A DNA stretch of 11,417 nucleotides, from positions 1-11,417 of the forward strand of contig JACPDV010000219.1 in the NCBI GenBank assembly GCA_016183835.1, written 5' to 3'. The notes below the pieces were generated by a model, which did not search any database, was not told the origin of the DNA, and was given only the letters and a program-made list of their open reading frames with translations. Made by a program: the position numbers and the translations under genes. This DNA is from Armatimonadota bacterium. GTDB lineage: Bacteria > Armatimonadota > UBA10988. Positions 1 to 6,252 of this stretch are shown in pieces (the first letter of the stretch is position 1; each line of letters opens with the position of its first letter).

Positions 1-1120
1 ACTTCGCCCAGTGCTCGTCCACCACCACCCACTCGCCCCCGCCGCCGCCGGGCATCGACTGCGGTCCCCACTCCTGCACCACCACGTCGAACGCGTAGAC
101 CCCCTTCGCCGTCAACGTGTTGTCCTGTGTCTGCCCCTCCGCCGGGCTGTTGACCACCGCGCTCACCGCGCCCGGTGCCGCCGCGTCTCCCGAGATCACC
201 GCGTGATCACCCGCCTCCCAGTTGCCATCCACCAGCTTGCGCAGGTACAACTTCCACGTGTACGGCCCGCGCATGTCCCCCTCGTCCTCCACCGTGAAAC
301 CGATCTGCGGCGCTCGCAGCGGGTCGAGCTCCGGCGCGTTCGGGTCGAAGTAGAGCACGTCGCTCGTCCCCGGCGTCGCCGCCACGTCCTTGGCCACCAC
401 GTTGCGCAGCGTGACCGGCTTCTCGTCGCCGGCCTTGATCCCCGCGCCCGGCGGGCTCGGATGCCAGAAGTCGTTGAACACCCCGTCGGCCAAGACCTTG
501 TAGAGGTTGTTGTAGCACCAGGTGGTGTCCCAGGGGAAGTCCAGCTCGGCGATGTAGCCCTGCCGGCCGCCGGGACCCGTGAACGTCTCCACAACGTGGT
601 TCATCAGGTCCAGGCTGCTCGTGTCGCCATCGAAAAAGGTGCCTTCCTGCTTCAGCAGCATGCCCTCGTGGTTGAGGCCGGTGTGGAACTCCTCGTACCC
701 CACCCTCAGGTGCAGCGGCTCGCAGATCGACATCACCCAGGTCAGGCGCACGTCCACGCCGTGCCAGTTGCCCCACGGCTCGGGGTAGAGCGGGTTGGGC
801 GAGATCACCTCCACGGTCGGGTCGAAGTGCAGCCGCGTCAGCACGTAGGTCACGGTCACCGACTCATTCGGCCCCACAGAGACGGACTGGAACGGCGGGT
901 AGTCGTAGGGCGCCATGCCCATCATGTAGCCGGTGTCGTAGAGGCCGGGCATGACATTGAACGTCCATTGGCCATTCTCGTCGGTCGGGTGGCCGTCCGT
1001 GCCGTAACTGCCCAAGGGGCCGACCCACACGCCCCAGCCGACGAGCGGCGCATTGTGGGGATCGTCAATCCGGTCGCCGTTCTCGAGCACGCGGATGGTG
1101 ATGTGTCCCTGCTGCATCAT
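1..1120 (-). CDS. Large unknown exported-type protein, N-terminal part (runs off left edge)
   Basis: The minus strand is open without a stop from 1219 to position 2, giving 373 codons from the tandem ATG ATG at 1120-1115 to the window edge. I do not recognise the family. Residues 4 to about 95 look like a carboxypeptidase-regulatory/transthyretin-like beta-sandwich: the start HITIRVLENG, then DENGQWTFNVMPGLYDTGY, then a VTVTYVLTR strand. The rest is rich in Trp, Tyr, Gly, Asp and Pro with beta-strand patterning and few Lys or Cys, typical of a secreted or surface protein, and carries a five-Gly linker near the edge (about positions 38-52). A hydrophobic, signal-peptide-like stretch is encoded in the same frame just upstream (see 1121-1251), so the true start is probably upstream of this ATG. 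The gene follows the histidine kinase in the same direction. It is certainly coding; the start and function are uncertain. Confidence 0.78.
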   Translation of the reverse strand, partial: MMQQGHITIRVLENGDRIDDPHNAPLVGWGVWVGPLGSYGTDGHPTDENGQWTFNVMPGLYDTGYMMGMAPYDYPPFQSVSVGPNESVTVTYVLTRLHFDPTVEVISPNPLYPEPWGNWHGVDVRLTWVMSICEPLHLRVGYEEFHTGLNHEGMLLKQEGTFFDGDTSSLDLMNHVVETFTGPGGRQGYIAELDFPWDTTWCYNNLYKVLADGVFNDFWHPSPPGAGIKAGDEKPVTLRNVVAKDVAATPGTSDVLYFDPNAPELDPLRAPQIGFTVEDEGDMRGPYTWKLYLRKLVDGNWEAGDHAVISGDAAAPGAVSAVVNSPAEGQTQDNTLTAKGVYAFDVVVQEWGPQSMPGGGGGEWVVVDEHWAK

Positions 1121-1251
1121 GGCGTCCGAGCGCGGCGCCAGAATCAGCAGCCCGCTCACGGCCCACCAGCCTGCCAGCCGCAGCCCACGCCTGCCCGGTA
1201 CTCCGAGTGTTACCCCCCCCTAATCCATTCAACCCAGGACAACGTGCCCAT
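1121..1251 (-). other. Probable signal-peptide leader of the left gene, interrupted by a frameshift
   Basis: An ATG at 1251-1249 has an AAGGA Shine-Dalgarno (1263-1259 on the minus strand) at 7-nt spacing, but its frame stops after 13 codons at 1210. The stop lies directly after a run of eight G (1220-1213). With one extra G, or two fewer, the same ATG reads straight into the long frame. It would then encode an Arg-rich stretch (GRRGLRLAG), a hydrophobic core (WWAVSGLLILA) and a short polar tail before MMQQ, which is how a signal peptide looks. The long frame itself has only a GTG at 1159 as an alternative start between its upstream stop (1222-1220) and the ATG at 1120. That GTG would give a signal too short and without a basic end. 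I infer a frameshifted leader, either a sequence error or a slippage site. Confidence 0.5.
1213..1220 (-). repeat. Homopolymer tract: eight G (minus strand)
   Basis: Eight consecutive C on the plus strand, read as eight G by the left gene. It sits exactly where two reading frames must be joined to link a good start codon to the long open frame. Tracts like this are prone to replication slippage and to sequencing error. Confidence 0.9.
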
Positions 1252-1257
1252 GGCCCC

Positions 1258-1301
1258 ATCCTTCCCCGGTCCCCGTTTGAGAGGCAGTCCAAGGGAAGGA
1301 T
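1258..1301 (-). promoter_or_regulatory. Inverted repeat enclosing the Shine-Dalgarno of the left gene
   Basis: Perfect 9-bp arms (ATCCTTCCC at 1258-1266 and GGGAAGGAT at 1293-1301) flank a 26-nt loop. In the minus-strand transcript the 3' arm carries the AAGGA ribosome binding site (1263-1259) located 7 nt before the ATG at 1251. Folding would therefore hide that site. There is no U tract, so it does not look like an intrinsic terminator for the upstream kinase gene. A regulatory role is inferred only from the geometry. Confidence 0.45.
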
Positions 1302-1322
1302 AGCACGCGCGGATGAGCAGTG

Positions 1323-3350
1323 CTAGGGCCTGCCGCAAGACTGCGACAACAATCCAGAAACCGGCAGCGCCAGCCGGAACAGCGCCCCGACCTCGCTCGC
1401 TTCGAGCGTCAGCCGGCCGTTGTGCTCGGCGGCGATGCGGTGGGCGATGCTGAGGCCCAGGCCCTTGCCTTGGTAGTCGCGCTTGGTGGTGAAGAAGACG
1501 TCGAAGATCTGCGAACGCAGCTCGGGCGGCACGCCGGGGCCGTCGTCGGCAACCTCCACTCGGGCCTGCTCGCCGTGCCGCCGCGTGGCCACACGGATCC
1601 GGCTCCCCACGCCGCTCTGCAGGATGGCTTCGCGGGCGTTGGCGAGGAGACTCAGCACCACCTGCTGCAGCTTGCCCGGGTTGCCCTGCACCGGCAGCAG
1701 GTCGTCCGCCCAGGACAGCTCCACCGCCACCCCTTCGCGCTCGTACTGCGTGGCCACGAGCGCCACGGCCTGCTCGAGCACCTCGCGCAGGTCGAGCGTG
1801 TCCCAGCCGGCGGCGCACTGCGTGTCGGCGAAAACCATGAGCTGCTTGACGATGTCGGCCGCGCGGAGCGCCGCCGTCTGGACCTCGCCGAGCAGGGCGC
1901 GCCGCTCCGGCGGCAGGCCATCGTCGTCCTGGAGCACCTCGGCCAGGCCGAGGAGGATCATCATCGGGTTGTTCAGCTCGTGGGCCAGGCCGGAGGCGAA
2001 CTCGCCGATGCTGGCCAGCCGCGCGTCGTGGTAGAGCCGCTGCTCCGTCTGCCGGATGCGGGAGATGTCGTGAATGGAGAGCACCACGCCCACCAGCTCG
2101 GCGCCCTCGCGCACGGGCACCACGGTGACGTCGAAGTCCACGGTCCGCTCATCGCGCCGCAGCTCGAACTCGGTGTGGACCAGGTCGATGCCGCTCCCCA
2201 GCGCCTCGCGGACCAGGCCCGCCAGGTCGCGATCGCCGAGCCGCGTGACGCGGTCCATGTCGCCGGAGAGCATCGCCAGCCGCTCGCGGCCGTGGCGGTT
2301 GGCGAGGAGCACCTCGCCGCCGGAGTCGAGCAGGATCACGCCCTGCGGCAGGCTCTCGATGATGGTCTCGAGCCGCTCCATCTCGCCGGCGAAGAGGCCG
2401 CGCACCCGGGCCATCGAGTCGGCGGCCGAGGCGGCGAAGGCGTAGAGCACGCGGACGTGCAGCTCCGCGAAGGCCTGCGGCTGCAATGCGGCCACGTAGA
2501 GCAGGCCGGCCAGCGCGCCGTTCTGCATGAGCGGCACGCCGAAACCGCTCGCCAGGGCGGCCTCCGAGCCCTCGCCGGCGGGCTCCACGAGGTGCGTTTC
2601 GGCGCCCTGGAGCCGCGCGGCGGGGACGCCGAAGGCCGTCACCGCGGACAGCGCGCGCTGCTCCAGATCGGCCAGTTGCGCGCGGCCGGCCTCGTGGCGC
2701 AGGGCCGCCAGAAACTGTGGTGTGGAGCCGTTGAGCACGACGAGCATGGCGGCGTCGAAGGGCACGTCGTCGCCCAGGCCCTGGAGCAGGGCGCCGAACC
2801 AGCTCGGGTAGTCCGGGGCGTGGCTGGCGAAGCGCCACAGGCGGGTGAGGATGCCGACCTCGTCGCGCCGCTCGCCGTCGGCCTCTGCGCGGCTATCGCG
2901 GGCGGCGTCCTCGGCCAGGCGGCAGCGATGGAGCGCGCCGGCCAGCGCGGCGCCGAGGAGCTGGAAAGCGCTCCGGTGGGCCTCGCTGAAGCAGCGCTCG
3001 TCGCGCGTGTAGGCCTCCAGCACCCCGATCAGCAGGCCGCCGGAATTGAGCGGGAGCTTGACGGAATCGGTCCACCCCGGCCGGCTCGACCCGTCGGCGG
3101 TGCGGAGGCCCCGTTCGGCCGCCAGGAAGAGGTGTTCACCGGCGGCATCGTAGAGCCAGACCGCGCCCGCCGATGCGCCGCAGGGCGTGGTCAGGCAGTC
3201 CAGGGCGCTGTCGAGCACGTCCTCGGTGCGGCGCATGCGGCACAGCATCTGTGAGGCACGGGCCACGGTGGACCAGTCCAGCTCCTCACGCGCGCCGCCG
3301 GCCGGCGCCGTGGCGCCTAGCTGCGAGAGGAGCGTCGACTCCAGTCCCAT
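1323..3350 (-). CDS. Soluble sensor histidine kinase, GAF-GAF-PAS-HisKA-HATPase
   Basis: A 675-residue cytoplasmic two-component sensor kinase with no membrane segment. Counting from the ATG at 3350, a GAF-like domain spans about 30-145 and a second about 165-315. A PAS domain follows (325-440, beginning EMERLETIIESLPQGVILLD). The HisKA H-box is GEFASGLAHELNNPM with phospho-acceptor His457. The HATPase domain (about 560-668) has the N-box Asn571 (LLANAREAI), G1 DDGPGV and G2 GKGLGLSIA, so it should be active. A start at 3449 is also open (708 aa, AAGGAG 4 nt upstream, 20-nt overlap with the upstream gene). I prefer 3350: it has GAGG at 8 nt, and the extra 33 residues are low-complexity with visibly lower third-position GC. 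No response regulator is present in the window. The signal is unknown; GAF and PAS domains often bind small molecules or heme. Confidence 0.93.
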   Translation of the reverse strand: MGLESTLLSQLGATAPAGGAREELDWSTVARASQMLCRMRRTEDVLDSALDCLTTPCGASAGAVWLYDAAGEHLFLAAERGLRTADGSSRPGWTDSVKLPLNSGGLLIGVLEAYTRDERCFSEAHRSAFQLLGAALAGALHRCRLAEDAARDSRAEADGERRDEVGILTRLWRFASHAPDYPSWFGALLQGLGDDVPFDAAMLVVLNGSTPQFLAALRHEAGRAQLADLEQRALSAVTAFGVPAARLQGAETHLVEPAGEGSEAALASGFGVPLMQNGALAGLLYVAALQPQAFAELHVRVLYAFAASAADSMARVRGLFAGEMERLETIIESLPQGVILLDSGGEVLLANRHGRERLAMLSGDMDRVTRLGDRDLAGLVREALGSGIDLVHTEFELRRDERTVDFDVTVVPVREGAELVGVVLSIHDISRIRQTEQRLYHDARLASIGEFASGLAHELNNPMMILLGLAEVLQDDDGLPPERRALLGEVQTAALRAADIVKQLMVFADTQCAAGWDTLDLREVLEQAVALVATQYEREGVAVELSWADDLLPVQGNPGKLQQVVLSLLANAREAILQSGVGSRIRVATRRHGEQARVEVADDGPGVPPELRSQIFDVFFTTKRDYQGKGLGLSIAHRIAAEHNGRLTLEASEVGALFRLALPVSGLLSQSCGRP

Positions 3351-3389
3351 GCCTATGGCCTCGGCCGAGGAGCCCGTCTCGGCAGGCTC
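3351..3389 (-). promoter_or_regulatory. Dyad-rich leader before the histidine kinase
   Basis: In the 79-bp space between the coiled-coil gene (stop 3430) and the preferred kinase start (3350) there is a perfect 12-bp palindrome, CCTCGGCCGAGG (3359-3370), and a GAGCC/GGCTC stem (3370-3374 with 3385-3389, 10-nt loop). The GAGG Shine-Dalgarno (3362-3359) falls in the palindrome. If the kinase starts at 3449 instead, this stretch is coding and the dyads are incidental. Confidence 0.3.
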
Positions 3390-3429
3390 TTCCCTTTGGC
3401 ATCGGTCGGCAGGGCTCGAACTTGAGCCG

Positions 3430-4011
3430 TCAGGCGCGGAGCAGCCCATCGAGCTCCTTCTCGGCCTCGCCGATGTCCACCAGCCGGGTCATCTCTTCGT
3501 CCAGCTCCTCGGCGCCGGCGGCGAGGGTGTCGCCGGACCCGGGGCTGACCCGCGCGACCTGGCTGTCGAACTCGGCCTTCTCGGCCAGCACCACCAGATC
3601 GTCGGCGTGACGACGGTAGCGCTCAGCGAGCGTCTCCAGCTCGCGCAGGCGCCGGCGCAAGTCGGCCAGCACGGCTTCCACCCGCACGGCTTCCACCCGG
3701 CCGACCTCATCACGCCAGCGGGCGGACTCCTGCATCCGCCGGCGGAGCTTCTCGCCCTTCTCCACGAGCAGACGCATGTGGTGCCGCTCGGTCAGCAGCA
3801 GCTCGAGCTGCCGAGCGGCGTGGTCGAGACTCTCCTGGTACGGCCCGGCCAGCCGCGGGGCGACCGGCGCCCGCCGCTGCGCCACGCGCGCCCAACGCCG
3901 CTCGGGGTGGTCGCGCGCGTTGCGGCCGATCCACCACACGGCCAGCGCGAACACCGCGGCGACCCCGAGGCCGAGCATCAACACGAGCCACCCGTAGTCG
4001 GGATGCGTCAT
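3430..4011 (-). CDS. Membrane-anchored coiled-coil protein of unknown function
   Basis: A 193-residue protein with a single N-terminal transmembrane helix (about residues 7-29, GWLVLMLGLGVAAVFALAVW). An Arg-rich juxtamembrane stretch and a long, highly charged alpha-helical region (about 55-190) follow, which looks like a coiled coil. The topology is a short outside tail with the helix projecting into the cytoplasm, judged from the RNARDHPERR charge cluster after the membrane segment. I recognise no catalytic motif or named family. It starts 15 bp after the heme-protein gene with a strong GGAGG site, so the two are co-transcribed, and the kinase gene follows. It could be a scaffold or a partner of either neighbour. 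The helix contains an exact pentapeptide duplication (RVEAVRVEAV) caused by a 15-bp tandem repeat. Confidence 0.85.
   Translation of the reverse strand: MTHPDYGWLVLMLGLGVAAVFALAVWWIGRNARDHPERRWARVAQRRAPVAPRLAGPYQESLDHAARQLELLLTERHHMRLLVEKGEKLRRRMQESARWRDEVGRVEAVRVEAVLADLRRRLRELETLAERYRRHADDLVVLAEKAEFDSQVARVSPGSGDTLAAGAEELDEEMTRLVDIGEAEKELDGLLRA
3670..3699. repeat. 15-bp perfect tandem duplication inside the coiled-coil gene
   Basis: The unit CACGGCTTCCACCCG occurs twice without a gap (3670-3684 and 3685-3699). It encodes RVEAV twice on the minus strand. The exact nucleotide identity, including third positions, suggests a recent slippage duplication rather than an old protein repeat. Confidence 0.9.
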
Positions 4012-4019
4012 CGCGCGGG

Positions 4020-4024
4020 CCTCC
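4020..4024 (-). promoter_or_regulatory. Shine-Dalgarno GGAGG of the coiled-coil gene
   Basis: GGAGG on the minus strand lies 8 nt before the ATG at 4011, in the 15-bp gap after the stop of the heme-family gene. It fixes the start and shows that the two genes share a transcript. Confidence 0.7.
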
Positions 4025-4026
4025 GG

Positions 4027-4737
4027 TCACCCTCCCAACGCCTCCAACATACCCCGCACCGTGGTCCGCAGGCAAGTGAAGATCGGCGTGTCGCGCTCGG
4101 TGTAGCGGCTGCTCTCGGTCTCGCGCAGCGCCATCACCAGATCCAGAAAGTCCGCCGGCGCGTTGGTTTCGAAGGCCAGCATGAACTCCTGGTCGTCCAG
4201 GCCGAAGCTGTAGGTGGTGTTGAGTTTGACCGTCGGGTACTGGTTGCCCACGGCGATGTGCTCGTCCATGATCCGCTGCCGCTCGGTCAGCGGGAGCTGA
4301 TACCACTCGCGCTTCTTGACGAACGGGTAGACGAAGCAGTACTGGAACCGCCCCGGCTGCACCTTGGCGCGCTGCTCGCCGTGCTCGGGATCGAGCTTGT
4401 CCACGTAGGTGGAGCGCTTGCTCATCGACAGGTAGGCATGCGGCTCGGAGAGGTACCCGCCCAGCGGCGTGGCGCGGATGGCCGTGCTCATCTCGCGCAG
4501 CGCCTCGAGCTCGTAGGAGATCCGCCAGAGCATCATCTCGGCCCCGCCGCGCACCCCCACGAGGGTGTAGGGGATCACGATCATCCCGGCGCCGGCATAG
4601 TGCTCGACCACGGCTTCGAAGGCGGCCTTGCTGCGCTCGCGCTCGTCGGAGCCGAGCCGCAGCCAGGCCGGGTCGAGGTGGTAGAAGTGGTAGTGTACGA
4701 ACTGCCGGCGAACGCTGCTCGCCGCATCTTGGCTCAT
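4027..4737 (-). CDS. Chlorite dismutase-family heme protein, probable coproheme decarboxylase (ChdC/HemQ)
   Basis: A 236-residue member of the chlorite dismutase/HemQ family, the usual length. Family landmarks are CFVYPFVKKREWY (130s-140s), MDEHIAVG (about 157-164) and YSFGLDDQEFMLAFET, then SRYTERDTPIFTC near the C-terminus. The likely proximal heme ligand is His160 and the likely radical Tyr is Tyr137. Their 23-residue spacing agrees with what I recall of the actinobacterial enzymes and is shorter than in the Firmicutes ones. The expected reaction is H2O2-dependent oxidative decarboxylation of coproheme III to heme b, the last step of the coproporphyrin pathway, in the cytoplasm. The residue aligned with the distal Gln of Firmicutes ChdC appears to be Leu, so true chlorite dismutase or another heme function cannot be excluded. 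It is the first gene of the leftward operon, preceded by AAGGGG at 9 nt; no other heme gene is nearby. Confidence 0.85.
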   Translation of the reverse strand: MSQDAASSVRRQFVHYHFYHLDPAWLRLGSDERERSKAAFEAVVEHYAGAGMIVIPYTLVGVRGGAEMMLWRISYELEALREMSTAIRATPLGGYLSEPHAYLSMSKRSTYVDKLDPEHGEQRAKVQPGRFQYCFVYPFVKKREWYQLPLTERQRIMDEHIAVGNQYPTVKLNTTYSFGLDDQEFMLAFETNAPADFLDLVMALRETESSRYTERDTPIFTCLRTTVRGMLEALGG

Positions 4738-4823
4738 CCGTCGTGCCCCTTTTCCTGTATCCTACGGCCATTCTGGCACGGTGCCGCGGATCGGTCCGCC
4801 GCCGTTGTCGCGCGAGGTGGTTC
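4738..4823. promoter_or_regulatory. Divergent intergenic region with two short dyads
   Basis: This 86-bp gap must hold the start signals for both gene groups, but I see no convincing sigma70 pair in either direction. It contains a perfect dyad GGCAC-G-GTGCC (4775-4785). Directly after it comes a GCGGA-TCGG-TCCGC stem-loop (4786-4799) that would lie in the leader of the rightward gene. The rightward Shine-Dalgarno GAGG (4814-4817) is 6 nt before the ATG at 4824. The dyads are candidate operators, by position only. Confidence 0.4.
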
Positions 4824-6188
4824 ATGCGCCTGCTGCCGCTTTGCCTGCTGCTCCTCGGCGCCCCCGGGTGGAGCGCGCTCACCGCCGGCCAGGTGGCGCT
4901 GCTCGTCAACACCAAGGAGCCCGCGGCCCGCCAGGTGGCCGACCACTACCGCCAGGCGCGCGGCGTGCCGGCCGGCAACGTGTTCGAGATCGAGCTCCCC
5001 GCCGGGGAGAACCTCGACCGCGGCGTGTACCAGACCGAGCTGCTGCCGAAGCTCCGCGATTGGCTCGCCGCGCCGGAGCGGCAGGGCAGGATCCGCTGTC
5101 TCCTGCTGGTCTACGGCATGCCGCTGAGGGTCGGCCGGCCGGCCCTGACCCCGGAGCAGACCGCCGCCGCGCAGCAGCTCCAGCAGGCGCTTAACACGGC
5201 GCAGGAAGAGGTCAAGCAGGCCGAGGCGAAGCAGAAGGAGCTGCAAGCCGCCAACCCGCGCACCGCCGAGCAGGAGGCCGAGCTGAAGGCCGTCAGCGAC
5301 AGGCTGCCCGAGCAACGCAATACCCAGGGCGCCGCCCGCGAGAAGTGGGCCCACGCCGCCGCACAGGAGACCGAGGCGGCGCTCGACTCGGAGCTGGCGC
5401 TGGTGGCCTGGCCGGCGTACGACCTGTACCGCTGGGTGCCGAACCTGGCCAGCTTCCTCTGCCCGCCGGACACCGCCAAGAAGAGCCCGCCGGTGGTGCT
5501 CACGGCCCGGCTCGACGGCCCCACGCCCGCGATCGCCATGCGGCTGGTGGACGACGCCGTCAAGGCCGAGCGGGAGGGGCTGAAGGGGAAGGTGTACATC
5601 GACGCGCGCGGCATCGCGTTCGGCCGCGAGGCGCCCCGCCCGGACTGGTACGGCTACTCCGGCTACGACGAGTCGTTCCGCGAGCTGGCGGCCATCCTGA
5701 AGGAGAAAACCAGCCTCGAGGTGGTGCTCGACGACAAGCCCGAACTGTTCCAGCCGGGCGCCTGCCCCGACGCCGCGCTGTACTGCGGCTGGTACAGCCT
5801 GGCCAACTACCAGGACGCCTTCACCTTCGTGCCCGGCGCCGTCGCCTGGCACCTGGCCAGCTCCGAAGCCGTCACGCTTCACGATCCCGCCACCAAGCAA
5901 TGGTGCAAGAACCTGCTCGACCACGGCGCCGCCGCCACCCTGGGTCCCGTGGCCGAGCCCTACACCATCGGCTTCCCCAAGCCCTTCGCCTTCTTCGTCA
6001 CGCTGCTCAGCGGCAAGTACACCCTGGCGGAGACCTACTTCCACACCCTGTTCCTCAACAGTTGGATGACCACCCTCGTCGGCGACCCGCTCTACAACCC
6101 GTACCGCGACCACCCGCTCCTCGCCGAGGCCGACCTGCGCGACAGCCCGCAGGGCGCCCCGCCGCCGTTTGGCCCGGACGGCGACTGA
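4824..6188 (+). CDS. TIGR03790-family exported protein with a coiled-coil insertion
   Basis: A 454-residue protein with an N-terminal signal peptide (MRLLPLCLLLLGAPGWSA). The start at 4824 is chosen for its GAGG site and signal peptide over an open GTG at 4743. It matches the uncharacterised TIGR03790 family: an N-terminal LLVNTKEPAARQVADHYRQA region, YGMPLRVGRP (about 97-106), and DSELALVAWPAYDLYRWVPN after the insertion. The C-terminal block contains GAAATLGPVAEPY, then WMTTLVGDPLYNPY. As I recall the family description, its members occur in genomes that carry exosortase/PEP-CTERM sorting systems. Residues about 108-183 form an Ala/Glu/Gln-rich helical segment, likely a coiled coil, inserted between the two conserved halves. 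Biochemical function is unknown. It is probably periplasmic or on the surface. It is divergent from the heme-protein operon and separated from the next gene by its own promoter. Confidence 0.88.
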   Translation: MRLLPLCLLLLGAPGWSALTAGQVALLVNTKEPAARQVADHYRQARGVPAGNVFEIELPAGENLDRGVYQTELLPKLRDWLAAPERQGRIRCLLLVYGMPLRVGRPALTPEQTAAAQQLQQALNTAQEEVKQAEAKQKELQAANPRTAEQEAELKAVSDRLPEQRNTQGAAREKWAHAAAQETEAALDSELALVAWPAYDLYRWVPNLASFLCPPDTAKKSPPVVLTARLDGPTPAIAMRLVDDAVKAEREGLKGKVYIDARGIAFGREAPRPDWYGYSGYDESFRELAAILKEKTSLEVVLDDKPELFQPGACPDAALYCGWYSLANYQDAFTFVPGAVAWHLASSEAVTLHDPATKQWCKNLLDHGAAATLGPVAEPYTIGFPKPFAFFVTLLSGKYTLAETYFHTLFLNSWMTTLVGDPLYNPYRDHPLLAEADLRDSPQGAPPPFGPDGD

Positions 6189-6203
6189 GCCGCGCGCGCC
6201 GGC

Positions 6204-6232
6204 TTGACGAGCCGCTCTGCGTGCGGGATAAT
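6204..6232 (+). promoter_or_regulatory. Sigma70-type promoter for the LapA-like/glycosidase pair
   Basis: TTGACG (6204-6209) and GATAAT (6227-6232) are separated by exactly 17 bp, each matching the consensus at five of six bases. The expected transcription start is near 6239, just before the GAGG ribosome site (6241-6244). The -35 box lies inside a CGGCT-TGACG-AGCCG dyad (6200-6214), which could be an operator or the remains of a hairpin after the preceding gene. Confidence 0.6.
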
Positions 6233-6252
6233 CGCCCGCCGAGGCCGGGGCC

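Noticed and set aside
1258..1301. The inverted repeat as a terminator for the kinase gene
   Set aside because: The minus-strand sequence after it is GGGGCC followed by a start codon, with no U run; the arms are only moderately GC-rich.
11..1303. 430-codon plus-strand open frame at the left edge
   Set aside because: The minus strand here encodes a well-patterned protein, while this frame has only Arg/His/Val-rich shadow composition.
1320..3254. 644-codon open frame on the plus strand, antisense to the kinase
   Set aside because: Its translation is low-complexity, rich in His, Arg, Ala, Gln and Gly with no motif. It arises because third positions of the kinase gene are nearly all G or C.
4743..4823. 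GTG at 4743 as the start of the TIGR03790 protein
   Set aside because: It would bury the signal peptide behind 27 extra residues and lies only 6 bp from the divergent start codon. The ATG at 4824 has a proper GAGG site and opens directly into the signal peptide.
3187..5127. 646-codon plus-strand open frame spanning the divergent region
   Set aside because: It runs antisense to three confident minus-strand genes and then out of frame into the TIGR03790 gene.
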